The notes under the pieces were generated by a model. That model saw nothing but the letters and a program-made list of their open reading frames with translations, was not told the origin of the DNA and ran no database searches. This document shows, in pieces, positions 7,128 to 15,452 of a stretch of DNA of 33,496 nt; the first letter of the stretch is position 1; each line of letters begins with the position of its first letter. Position numbers and translations under genes: made by a program. Origin of the DNA: Sulfitobacter sediminilitoris (GTDB taxonomy: Bacteria > Pseudomonadota > Alphaproteobacteria > Rhodobacterales > Rhodobacteraceae). The stretch covers positions 1 through 33,496 of the forward strand of contig NZ_JAABNT010000024.1 of assembly GCF_010667575.1 (NCBI RefSeq), in the 5' to 3' direction.

Positions 7128-10100
7128 TTAGGCATAATCCTGCTTTTCCTGATCCCATTTATCGACCACCGGGAAGAGTTGCATCATCACCCACTTGCCG
7201 GGGATGCTAGCGGGGGCGGGCGGCGATCCGGGCAAGGTCGCATGCACATCTATGTACGTTTGCGGTTTTGAATCCCACTTTACGCCAACGTCTTTTTCCA
7301 AAGGACCATGAGGTTTCGCCAGCTTTGATTCAATCGCGGAGATATCGATCTCAAATAGCCAAAGTGTCTCGCTCTTGGTGATGCCGTCCAATGCCTCGTA
7401 TGTTTCGTAAGTCTGGCCTTTGCCGACCTTGCCCTTGGATGCATCTACCTCCTGATTTGGCTTGATCCCCCGCATCGCGCGGTCGATAGGGCCTTCGTGA
7501 TCGATGATCTTTTTCATCGATGTCACCGTGTCCGCAGCGGCTGGAATGCTGGTATCAGATGCGCGCACAGGTACTTCGGGGGGACCGGGGTGATTCTCCT
7601 TTTCCAACAATGCCGCACCTTCTTCGCGGGCCTGAACCCAGGCCGCAAAACTGTCATAGCGCGATGCGTTCCGTGTGGGGGAGCTTTTGCCATCCGGTGC
7701 CACACCGGTTGTCAGGCGGGTCAGCAATTCTTCATCCGTGACCTCGGGGCCGTGACGGTCAATTGAATGCCCTGCATTGCTGCCGACGCTGTCGGCGCTT
7801 TCATGCAAGAGCGCGATGTTCTTCAGTAAAGGTTTCCAATCCTTCAGGCGCTGCGCGAAATCCGCACCGGCTTCGACAACCTTGCCGGCAACAGCCTTGT
7901 CTTCGGCGGCTTTCACCTGCGCTTCGATACCGGCTTTGCCGCCATCGCCGTACACCTTCTTGTCAATGTCCGGTTCGCTGGCAAAAGTGGTGGCCGCCCG
8001 GTCCAAGGCTGTCTTGACCGCGAAAGCGCGCCTTCGGCACGCCACATAGTCACGTGCCTGGGTCAGCTTGGTGTCGTATGCCTCAAGCAGGGCCATCGCA
8101 GCGGTGTAGTCGTGATCTGTCTCGGCTTTGTCTTTCGCGGCATCAAACAAGGTCGTCATCGTTGCCTTGGCTTGATCAGGTTTCATTCCCGGCACGATCT
8201 TGTTGTGCCGTTTCTCAACGTCTTTGAATTTCGCCAGCCATAGACCTGCCTCGTGCGCCATTTCGGCCAAGGTCGGATCTGCCAGTATCGCGTTCAGCTT
8301 GGCGATGGCATCGGCGATCTTGCCTTGCGTGCGGGCCATATCGTCAGCCTCTGAAAGCGCTGTCTTGACCAGAGTGTGGCCCGGCGTCTTGTCGGTCTGC
8401 GTGGCCAGCAACATTTGCACCTGCCCTTCGACAAAAAGAAACTCGGCCAGCAAACCATAGGCAAGAAGCGCCGTCTCGGCCTCTCCCTTTGCCTTGTCGA
8501 ACTCTAGGCTTGTAACCTTTGCCTCTGCCGCATCGAGCAGCTTGAACGTGTCCGTCGGGTCATGCGTGGGTTTGGCTGCCCGCGCTTCGGACAGGACCGG
8601 GATCATGGCTTCGAGATTATCCAGCAGCGCTTCGAGCGTATCCATCGTGGCATTCGCCGCATCTATGTCGGCAGCGATATTATTCTTGATGTAACCGTAC
8701 TGCCCCTCGACATGCGCCTGAGCAGCAGCAAATCCACCAGTGCCCGCTGCTTTGGCCCGTTTCTTGATGGCGCTCAATCGCCGCAGCGCCGTGGCCTGAT
8801 TGACCTTGGCGCCGCCCAGACCGTCAAACGCACTCAGGGCTTCGGCATAGTTCCCCTTGCCATCGTTATCGAGTTTAGATTTGGAGGCGCTGACCGCTGC
8901 CAACAGTGTCACCATCGGTTCATCGCTGTCTGGGACGCTACCTTTGGCCTCAAATACTTGGAGGTGCTTCAGGGCAATCGGATAAAGCTTATCGACCTTG
9001 TCCTGATGCTCGGTCAGATCGGTCGCGGCGTCACCCCAGTTCTTGTTGACGATCCCCTTCTTGCGGATATCTGACAGATCGTTGTCCATGCGGTTCGACC
9101 AAGGCAGTTTCGCGCTCTTGACCTGTTGTCTTTTGGTGCCGTGTGATTTCAGAAACCCGTCCAGTTGCGCCATAAAAGCGCTGGCGGCGGGATAGTTCCC
9201 ATTTGCAGTGACTGCGGGCGCGGTCTCAAACCCATCCAAAGCCGCACGTGCGCCGACGAAATCCAGCGCCTTTGACTTGACCGCTGCGGCTTGGGCGGCG
9301 GCGTTGCGCGCCTTGCGCCCGTCGCTCCTGTTGTCCTTGTCAGGATCACGGTCATAGACACTCAGATACCCCTCGGCCTTCACCGACCAAAGATCAAAGT
9401 AGGCGGCATAACTTCGCGCATCCGCTTCCTTGTCGGTCACTGCTTTCAGGGCCGCTTGAAGCTGGGTGATGTCGGTCTGTGTCTTTGCGGCCCCAAGGGC
9501 GATCTGTGCATCGGAAATCGCTTTGTTCAGTGCCTCGTAGTACCCGCGATCCACGGTCTTTTGCATATCCTTCCGCGCCGATTTGGCAGCAGCGATCTGG
9601 TCTGAAGCATTCTTGCGTAGTGGGATCATTTTCTGCGCGTCGCTGACGTCGCCCTTCAACGTTTCAAGGGTAATTTCGACGGGATCAAGGTCTGACAATA
9701 CTGCTGCTGCTGAAATCTGACGGGCAATCAGCGTCCTGCGTTTGGCAAAATCCCGCATCTCGGCGGCGGTCACGTCTCTCAAGAACGGTATCTTTTTCAG
9801 GTCCTGCTCAAGGGCGGTTTTCTTGACAGCAAGCGCGTCCCGGTCGTCTGCGGCCTGCGCAGTGTCGCCCACCAGCTTGACCACGGCCGCCAGTTTTTCC
9901 CGGGCGACGCTGATGTCTTCGCTGTCGATGTTGTCATCGACATAGGTGGTCAGCTCGACAAAGGCTGCGTTAATGGTTTGCGTTTCCTGAGCTGTGGCGT
10001 TGGCAGGGGCGTTTGTGTTGGCTGGCCGGGGTGCCAGCGTTGCCTTGAAATTCTCCATGGCGCTGGGCGACGGGTCGGGCGGAGGCGCTGCTGAACCTGT

Positions 10101-10223
10101 GATGTTCAGCAACCTTTGAGCGGCAGCATCAACAGCCCACCCCGCAATGGAGTAGGCAGTCAGTCCCCACGACGCTAAGCTTTGCATGACGCTTGAGCCA
10201 CCGGTGTCGTCTGTATCGCTCAT
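7128..10223 (-). CDS. Large helical repeat protein with a distinct C-terminal domain, candidate polymorphic toxin
   Basis: This 1031-residue protein starts at ATG 10223, preceded by GGGGGA at about -10; a TTG four codons upstream is less likely. Residues about 10-40 are hydrophobic/amphipathic (SLASWGLTAYSIAGWAVDAAA), followed by a Pro/Ala linker to about 80. Residues about 85-810 are Ala-, Asp- and Lys-rich helices. A motif of the form (D/N)-(Y/F)-x-x-A-x(3)-L recurs in them, for example DFVGARAALDGF (about 321), NYAEALSAFDGL (458), DYTAAMALLEAY (705). From about 817 the composition changes: HSIDRHGPEVTDEELLTRL, then TRNASRYDSFAAW, and a final beta-rich part ending GKWVMMQLFPVVDKW. The order of an early His, a Ser/Thr-Arg block and a terminal strand before FP recalls RNase A-like bacterial toxin domains, but this is not a confident match. 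No Sec signal is present. It heads a three-gene operon. Confidence 0.65.
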   Translation of the reverse strand: MSDTDDTGGSSVMQSLASWGLTAYSIAGWAVDAAAQRLLNITGSAAPPPDPSPSAMENFKATLAPRPANTNAPANATAQETQTINAAFVELTTYVDDNIDSEDISVAREKLAAVVKLVGDTAQAADDRDALAVKKTALEQDLKKIPFLRDVTAAEMRDFAKRRTLIARQISAAAVLSDLDPVEITLETLKGDVSDAQKMIPLRKNASDQIAAAKSARKDMQKTVDRGYYEALNKAISDAQIALGAAKTQTDITQLQAALKAVTDKEADARSYAAYFDLWSVKAEGYLSVYDRDPDKDNRSDGRKARNAAAQAAAVKSKALDFVGARAALDGFETAPAVTANGNYPAASAFMAQLDGFLKSHGTKRQQVKSAKLPWSNRMDNDLSDIRKKGIVNKNWGDAATDLTEHQDKVDKLYPIALKHLQVFEAKGSVPDSDEPMVTLLAAVSASKSKLDNDGKGNYAEALSAFDGLGGAKVNQATALRRLSAIKKRAKAAGTGGFAAAQAHVEGQYGYIKNNIAADIDAANATMDTLEALLDNLEAMIPVLSEARAAKPTHDPTDTFKLLDAAEAKVTSLEFDKAKGEAETALLAYGLLAEFLFVEGQVQMLLATQTDKTPGHTLVKTALSEADDMARTQGKIADAIAKLNAILADPTLAEMAHEAGLWLAKFKDVEKRHNKIVPGMKPDQAKATMTTLFDAAKDKAETDHDYTAAMALLEAYDTKLTQARDYVACRRRAFAVKTALDRAATTFASEPDIDKKVYGDGGKAGIEAQVKAAEDKAVAGKVVEAGADFAQRLKDWKPLLKNIALLHESADSVGSNAGHSIDRHGPEVTDEELLTRLTTGVAPDGKSSPTRNASRYDSFAAWVQAREEGAALLEKENHPGPPEVPVRASDTSIPAAADTVTSMKKIIDHEGPIDRAMRGIKPNQEVDASKGKVGKGQTYETYEALDGITKSETLWLFEIDISAIESKLAKPHGPLEKDVGVKWDSKPQTYIDVHATLPGSPPAPASIPGKWVMMQLFPVVDKWDQEKQDYA

Positions 10224-10422
10224 TTTGTCCCCCAAGAACTGACAGCGGCGCGATGCGACAAGGGTGCAACCTTGCTACGCACAAATCAAGCTTGGCGTGT
10301 TTTGGCCATCGCGCGTCGGCATAGGGACGTCAGCCCAATGGACACGCTGCCGGGGCAACGACAGATGATCTGGAAGAGGCAGCCCACGCCCGAAAGCGAA
10401 GGCTGAAGGGAACGCCAGTTTC

Positions 10423-11568
10423 TTACAGGCAGGCTTTCAACAGCGCGGTGGTGTTTTCCCGTGTCATCTCAACAGGGTTTCCGGCTGTGCTGGGGTCATT
10501 CAGCGCGCCCGCCACGATGCGGTCGATGTCGGGGTTCTCAACCCCAAGCGCGGTCAGCGTCTTGGGAATGCCCATTGATGCGTTCAGCGCGTTGACGTAG
10601 GCGCAAAAGCCATCGTATCCGCCTTCAATGCCAAGATAAGCAGCGGCTGTGGCCAAAACATCCGTGATCGCTGATTTGTTGAATTGCAGCACCGCTGGCA
10701 TGCACACGGCATTCGTCGTGCCATGGTGCGTGTGATAGATCGCGCCGATGGGATGGCTCAAAGCATGGATCGCACCCAACCCTTTCTGAAAGGCAGTGGC
10801 GCCCATCGCGGCAGCGGACATCATGTGCGCACGGGCCTCAAGATCGGTGCCATCGGCATAGGCGCGTGGCAAATACTCTTTGACCAGCCGCATGCCTTCC
10901 AGCGCGATGCCCTGGCTCATCGGGTGATAATGCGGTGAGCAGAAGGCCTCAACGCAATGCGCAAAGGCGTCCAGACCTGTCCCAGCAGTGATGAACGGGG
11001 GCATGCCGACGGTCAGTTCGGGATCGCAGATCACAATCGATGGCAGGATCTTGGGGTGAAAGATGATCTTTTTCTCTGCCGTTTCCGAGTTGGTGATGAC
11101 AGAGGCGCGACCGACCTCTGATCCGGTGCCAGCGGTGGTGGGCACAGCGATGATGGGGGCGATGGCATCGGCATCGGCCCGGGTCCACCAGTCACCGATA
11201 TCCTCGAAGTCCCAGATCGGGCGGGCCTGTCCAGCCATGAAGGCCACGACCTTGCCGAGGTCAAGACCGGAGCCCCCGCCAAAGGCGATCACCCCGTCAT
11301 GGCCACCTTCGCGGTAGGCCCGCACACCCGCTTCGGCGTTTTTCTCGTTGGGGTTCGGATCGACGTCCGCGAAAAACGCCCGGCCAAGCCCGGCAGCTTC
11401 GAGCAGATCGAGTGTCTTTGTGGTGATCTCCATCGTCGCAAGGCCACGGTCCGTGACCAGAAGCGGCTTTTGAATACCGGCGGCGACACAGGCCTCGGCA
11501 ATTTCCGAGATGCGGCCGGCGCCAAAACGGATGGCGGTGGGATAGGACCAGTTGGCGGTAGGGGACAT
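10423..11568 (-). CDS. Iron-containing (group III) alcohol dehydrogenase
   Basis: This NAD(P)-dependent alcohol dehydrogenase of 381 residues has the dinucleotide-binding FGGGSGLDLGK (about 96-106) and TTAGTGSEVGR (144-154) motifs. The metal ligands fall where expected: D200 and H204 in GLDAFAHCVEAF, then H268 and H282 in KGLGAIHALSHPIGAIYHTHHG, with the same 4-residue and 14-residue spacings as FucO. It is cytoplasmic. It is the last gene of the operon, starting five bases after the aldehyde dehydrogenase stop, so alcohol and aldehyde oxidation are coupled. In this operon it probably oxidises a gamma-glutamylated amino alcohol, or a product of it, to the aldehyde. The family is certain; the substrate is inferred. 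Confidence 0.9.
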   Translation of the reverse strand: MSPTANWSYPTAIRFGAGRISEIAEACVAAGIQKPLLVTDRGLATMEITTKTLDLLEAAGLGRAFFADVDPNPNEKNAEAGVRAYREGGHDGVIAFGGGSGLDLGKVVAFMAGQARPIWDFEDIGDWWTRADADAIAPIIAVPTTAGTGSEVGRASVITNSETAEKKIIFHPKILPSIVICDPELTVGMPPFITAGTGLDAFAHCVEAFCSPHYHPMSQGIALEGMRLVKEYLPRAYADGTDLEARAHMMSAAAMGATAFQKGLGAIHALSHPIGAIYHTHHGTTNAVCMPAVLQFNKSAITDVLATAAAYLGIEGGYDGFCAYVNALNASMGIPKTLTALGVENPDIDRIVAGALNDPSTAGNPVEMTRENTTALLKACL

Positions 11569-11573
11569 GGGCG

Positions 11574-12944
11574 TCAGGCCTTCTTGAGGTGATATGATTT
11601 AGGACGGGTAAGATTGTGATAACCGATGACGGACAGCCCGCCACCGCGCCCGGTGTCTTTGCAGCCGGTCCAGCACAGGCCGGGGTCAAGGTAATCGGCG
11701 CGGTTCTGGAACACGGTGCCGGTCTCTATCCGGTCGCCAATCGCTTCGGCCCGCGCGGTGTCAGCAGTCCAGACAGAGGCGGTCAGGCCGTAATCGCTGT
11801 GGTTCATCAGTGCGATGGCCTCATCGTCGTCTTTGACCGGCATGATGCCCACCACAGGTCCAAAGCTTTCCTCGCGCATCACGCGCATGTCGTGGGTCAC
11901 GTTCGTCAGGATTTGCGGCATCAGGTATGCGCCACCCGCTTCGGGAAACAGGGCAGGGTCAATATGGGCCTTGGCCCCGGCGGCAACGGCCTCTTCGGTT
12001 TGACTACGCACCGCATCGGCAAAACGCACCTGCGCCATCGGGCCAAGGGTGGTTTCGGGGTCCAGCGGATTGCCGAGTTTGTAGCCGCTCACTATGGCGA
12101 CAGCCTTTTCGACAAAGGCGTCGAAATGTTGCTCGGCCACGTAGATCCGTTCAATGCCGCAACAGCATTGGCCTGAGTTGAACATCGCCCCGTCAATCAA
12201 CGTCTCGGCGGCACTGTCGAGGTCCGCATCGTCACAGACATAGCCGGGGTCTTTGCCCCCCAGTTCAAGGCCAAGTCCGGTGAAGGTGCCTGCGGTCGCG
12301 TCCTCGATGGCTTTGCCGCCACCGACGGAGCCAGTGAAATTGACAAAGCCGAATGACTTTGCCGCGATCAGCGCGGAAGTGGTTTCATGGTCCAGGAATA
12401 CGTTCTGAAACACGTCTTCGGGAATGCCCGCTGCATGGAAGGCTTCGGCCATCCGTTCACCCACCAGTGGGGTTTGCGAGGCGTGCTTCAGAATCACCGT
12501 GTTGCCTGCAATCAGCGCGGGTGCGACGCTATTGATCGCGGTCATGTAGGGATAGTTCCAAGGTGCCACGACCAGCACCACGCCATGCGGCACGCGTTTG
12601 ATCATGCGGTGGAATTGGTCGCTGTTCTCAAGTTCAATCGGAGCCAATGCATCTTGCGCGATCTGCGCCATATAGCTGGCGCGTTCGTTGAAGCCGCCGA
12701 ATTCCCCGCCATAGCGGATTGGGCGTCCCATCTGATGGGCAAGCTCTGGAACGATGGCATTGTTCATGTCGCCAACATTCGCAACACCCGCCATCACCCG
12801 CGCAATGCGGTCTTCCAATGGCAGAGCGTCCCAGTCGGCCTGTGCTTTGCGCGCGCGGTCTACGGCGGCCCGTGCGGCATCGGGCGACAGGGTTTCACGC
12901 TCGGCATAGACCGAACCATCGATGGGAGAGATACATCTGATCAT
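11574..12944 (-). CDS. NAD(P)-dependent aldehyde dehydrogenase
   Basis: This 456-residue protein is a full-length aldehyde dehydrogenase superfamily member. The motif APWNYP (N130) and K153 serve cofactor and oxyanion roles. The general base is E227 in LELGGKDP, and the catalytic cysteine is C261 in NSGQCCCG, where three consecutive cysteines are present. The C-terminal EESFGPVVGI motif is intact. It begins two bases after the ligase stop, with an AAGGG site inside the end of that gene, and is followed after five bases by the alcohol dehydrogenase. In the proposed pathway it makes the carboxylate of a gamma-glutamyl amide, as PuuC does in putrescine degradation. General similarity is to succinate-semialdehyde and gamma-glutamyl-aminobutyraldehyde dehydrogenases; the true substrate is unproven. 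Confidence 0.9.
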   Translation of the reverse strand: MIRCISPIDGSVYAERETLSPDAARAAVDRARKAQADWDALPLEDRIARVMAGVANVGDMNNAIVPELAHQMGRPIRYGGEFGGFNERASYMAQIAQDALAPIELENSDQFHRMIKRVPHGVVLVVAPWNYPYMTAINSVAPALIAGNTVILKHASQTPLVGERMAEAFHAAGIPEDVFQNVFLDHETTSALIAAKSFGFVNFTGSVGGGKAIEDATAGTFTGLGLELGGKDPGYVCDDADLDSAAETLIDGAMFNSGQCCCGIERIYVAEQHFDAFVEKAVAIVSGYKLGNPLDPETTLGPMAQVRFADAVRSQTEEAVAAGAKAHIDPALFPEAGGAYLMPQILTNVTHDMRVMREESFGPVVGIMPVKDDDEAIALMNHSDYGLTASVWTADTARAEAIGDRIETGTVFQNRADYLDPGLCWTGCKDTGRGGGLSVIGYHNLTRPKSYHLKKA

Positions 12945-12946
12945 CG

Positions 12947-14311
12947 TTATGCCCTTTCAAAGCCTCGCGCGATTTCCCAGTCGGTCACAACGCGGTCAAA
13001 CTCTTCCTGCTCCCATTCGGCGCAACGGGTGTAGTGGTCAATCACGTCCTCACCCATCGCCTCGCGCAGGAAGCTGGAATTGCGCAGCGTTTCCGTCGCG
13101 GCCCGCAGGGTCTGGGGTATGTCGGCAGCCTTTGCGTCATCGTACACATCGCCCTTGGTCGGTGGCGCCAGTTCCATCTTGTCCTCGATCCCCTTGATCC
13201 CGGCCGCCAGCATCGCCGCTTGCGCAAGGTAGGGGTTCAGGTCCGACCCGCCGATGCGACACTCGACGCGCACGCCCTTGGTCCCTTCGCCACACAGGCG
13301 GAACCCGGCGGTGCGGTTGTCCACCGACCAGACGGTTTTCGTGGGCGCAAAGGTGCCCTTGGCAAAGCGTTTGTAGCTGTTGATGTAGGGGGCAAGAAAG
13401 AACGTGTAATCCGGCGCATAGTGGATAAGCCCGGCCATGTAATGCTTCATCAGATCGGTCATCCCAAGGTCCGCGTCCTTGTCAAAAAACGCCGGGTCGC
13501 CATCTTTCCAAAGCGACTGATGCACATGTGAGGAACTGCCAACCTTGGTATGATCCCATTTCGGCAGGAAGGACGCGGCATGGCCGTTTTGCCAGGCGAT
13601 TTCCTTGATGGCGTGCTTTGCGATGGAGTGGTGGTCGGCACAATCCAGCGCGTCCGCATAGCGGATGTTCAATTCTTCCTGACCGGTCTCGGCCTCGCCC
13701 TTAGTGTTTTCAATCGGCAGACCGGCAGCAAACAGGTGATTACGGATGGGCCGCATCACGTGCTCTTCCTTGGTGGTTTGCAGGATGTGATAATCCTCAT
13801 TCACGCCACTGATCGGCGTAAGGTCACGGTATCCGCCCTTACGGATTTCATCAAAGCTCTTCTCGAACAAAAAGAACTCAAGCTCCGTTGCCATCATCGC
13901 GTCAAAGCCAAGCCCTTTGAGGCGCGCCACCTGTTTCTTCAGCATCGCACGGGGATCGTGCGGAACAGGCGCATGGGTGTGGTGATCGAGGATATCGCAC
14001 AGCACCATAGCGGTGCCCTCAAGCCAAGGCGTCAGACGGATCGTCGAGAGATCAGGTGCCATGATGTAGTCACCATATCCCGTCTCCCACGAGGTTGAGG
14101 CATAGCCATCCGGCGTCGCCATCTCCAGATCTGTGGCCAACAGGTAGTTGCAGCAGTGGGTCTCCTCGAACGAGGTCTCCACGAAGTTCACCGCATGAAA
14201 GCGTTTGCCCATCAATCGGCCCTGCATGTCCACGAAACAGGTCAGCACGGTGTCGATTGTACCGTCCGCAACGCGGGATTTCAGATCGTCAAATGTCAGA
14301 TTGCCGGGCAT
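12947..14311 (-). CDS. Glutamine synthetase-family gamma-glutamyl ligase (PuuA/GlnA3-like)
   Basis: This 454-residue protein is of type I glutamine synthetase fold. Active-site motifs are visible in order: ELEFFLF (metal-binding Glu), GEAETGQEELNIRY, GSSSHVHQSLW, APYINSYKRF, and the Arg-rich NRTAGFRL with RVECRIGGSDLNPYLAQAA. The tyrosine adenylylation motif of true GlnA (NLYDLPPEE) is not seen, which fits a catabolic ligase. Such enzymes use ATP to join glutamate through its gamma-carboxyl to an amine: putrescine in PuuA, ethanolamine in GlnA4-type, isopropylamine in IpuC. Clustering with a TRAP importer, two oxidoreductases and an amidohydrolase strongly supports a catabolic role. Which amine is used cannot be read from the sequence. 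Confidence 0.85.
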   Translation of the reverse strand: MPGNLTFDDLKSRVADGTIDTVLTCFVDMQGRLMGKRFHAVNFVETSFEETHCCNYLLATDLEMATPDGYASTSWETGYGDYIMAPDLSTIRLTPWLEGTAMVLCDILDHHTHAPVPHDPRAMLKKQVARLKGLGFDAMMATELEFFLFEKSFDEIRKGGYRDLTPISGVNEDYHILQTTKEEHVMRPIRNHLFAAGLPIENTKGEAETGQEELNIRYADALDCADHHSIAKHAIKEIAWQNGHAASFLPKWDHTKVGSSSHVHQSLWKDGDPAFFDKDADLGMTDLMKHYMAGLIHYAPDYTFFLAPYINSYKRFAKGTFAPTKTVWSVDNRTAGFRLCGEGTKGVRVECRIGGSDLNPYLAQAAMLAAGIKGIEDKMELAPPTKGDVYDDAKAADIPQTLRAATETLRNSSFLREAMGEDVIDHYTRCAEWEQEEFDRVVTDWEIARGFERA

Positions 14312-14368
14312 GGGAAAACACTCTTTGGGTTGGGAGAGGGGGCGGACGACGCCGCCCCCGACTTTAGC

Positions 14369-15406
14369 TTATTCGAAGTTATACGGCGCGCCAGCCTGAT
14401 TGATCACGCTGTTGTACTCTTTGAAGATGTTGACGATCTTCTGGTGCACTTCACCTTCCTGCGCCACTTCTTCCCAGAACTCCTTGGCGGCGTTTTCAAC
14501 CTCGGCCCATTCGCCCGCTGGTACGGAACGCAGCGCCAGCTTGTCGCCATTGGCCCGCAGGGCCGCTTCACCGCCCCAGTACCACTGGTTGCGGTAGGTG
14601 TGTCCGGCTTCGGTGCCCGCCATAACGATGGCCTTGAGGTGTTCAGGCAGGTCTGCCCAACGCTCTTCGTTCACGAACCACGACCCGATCCACGCGCCCG
14701 AGATGTTGTTGGTCAGGAAGTAGTCGGTCACATCTGCCCAGCCCACGGTGTAGTCTTCGGTAATGCCCGACCATGCCATGCCGTCAAGCTCACCGGTCTG
14801 AACCGCAACTTCCGCGTCCTCGTAAGGAATGTTCACCGGCACCACGCCGAATTTCGACAGGAAACGTCCGGCGGTGGGGAAGGTATAAAGCCGCAGACCG
14901 TCCAGATCGGCAACGCTGGTGATTTCCTTCTTGGTGTTGAAGTTGCACGGATCCTGACCCGCAGCAGACAGCCATTTTACGCCGACCTTGGCGTATTCCT
15001 CTTCCCAGATTTCCTTCAAACCGTACTGGTTGAACAGTACCGGCACATCCAAAATGTGCTTGGTCGCGAAGGGGAAGTAGCCGCCGAACTGCTGCAGCGG
15101 CGTGGGCGACGCCATGGAGTCATCGTCAGAATGCACCCCGTCGATGGTCCCGCGCTGCAGGGCCTGAAACAGCTCGCCTGTGGGGACGATCTGATCGGCG
15201 TAGAACAGTTCGATCTCAAGCTCACCGTTGGCGGCCGTGTTGATGTAATCGATGACGGGCTTGGTCACATGCTCGCCCAGTGCCGCACCGGCATAGGTCT
15301 GAAAGCGCCATTTGATCGCTTCCTGTGCGCGCGCGATGGAAGGTGCGGCCAGTGTGGCGGCACCGGCAAGGCCCGCGTTGCGGATAAAATTACGTCTTGT
15401 TGTCAT
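14369..15406 (-). CDS. dctP: TRAP transporter solute-binding protein DctP
   Basis: This 345-residue periplasmic binding protein begins MTTRRNFIRNAGLAGAATLAAPSIARAQE. This is a twin-arginine (Tat) signal with an AxA cleavage site near residue 27, implying export in folded form. A perfect AAGGAG site lies six bases before the ATG. The DctP fold is evident (ELFQALQRGTIDG; NIPYEDAEVAVQTGELDGMAW). The segment DLDGLRLYTFPTAG aligns with the usual D-L-x-G-L-K-I-R motif, whose arginine binds the ligand carboxylate in SiaP-like proteins. Here that position is Tyr (Y174). This suggests a ligand without a carboxylate, or one bound differently, which fits an amine or alcohol substrate. It lies between dctM (46-base gap) and the ligase (57-base gap). 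Confidence 0.92.
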   Translation of the reverse strand: MTTRRNFIRNAGLAGAATLAAPSIARAQEAIKWRFQTYAGAALGEHVTKPVIDYINTAANGELEIELFYADQIVPTGELFQALQRGTIDGVHSDDDSMASPTPLQQFGGYFPFATKHILDVPVLFNQYGLKEIWEEEYAKVGVKWLSAAGQDPCNFNTKKEITSVADLDGLRLYTFPTAGRFLSKFGVVPVNIPYEDAEVAVQTGELDGMAWSGITEDYTVGWADVTDYFLTNNISGAWIGSWFVNEERWADLPEHLKAIVMAGTEAGHTYRNQWYWGGEAALRANGDKLALRSVPAGEWAEVENAAKEFWEEVAQEGEVHQKIVNIFKEYNSVINQAGAPYNFE

Positions 15407-15452
15407 GTCTTTCTCCTTGATGAGTTAAGCTCCATTCGCGGAGTTCTTGGTT

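Noticed and set aside
10224..10235. TTG start adding four residues to the 1031-residue protein
   Set aside because: The extension would overlap the strong GGGGGA ribosome site that fits ATG 10223.
10259..10274. Small hairpin CAAGG-N6-CCTTG upstream of the trio
   Set aside because: A five-base stem without a T-run or promoter context is too weak to call.
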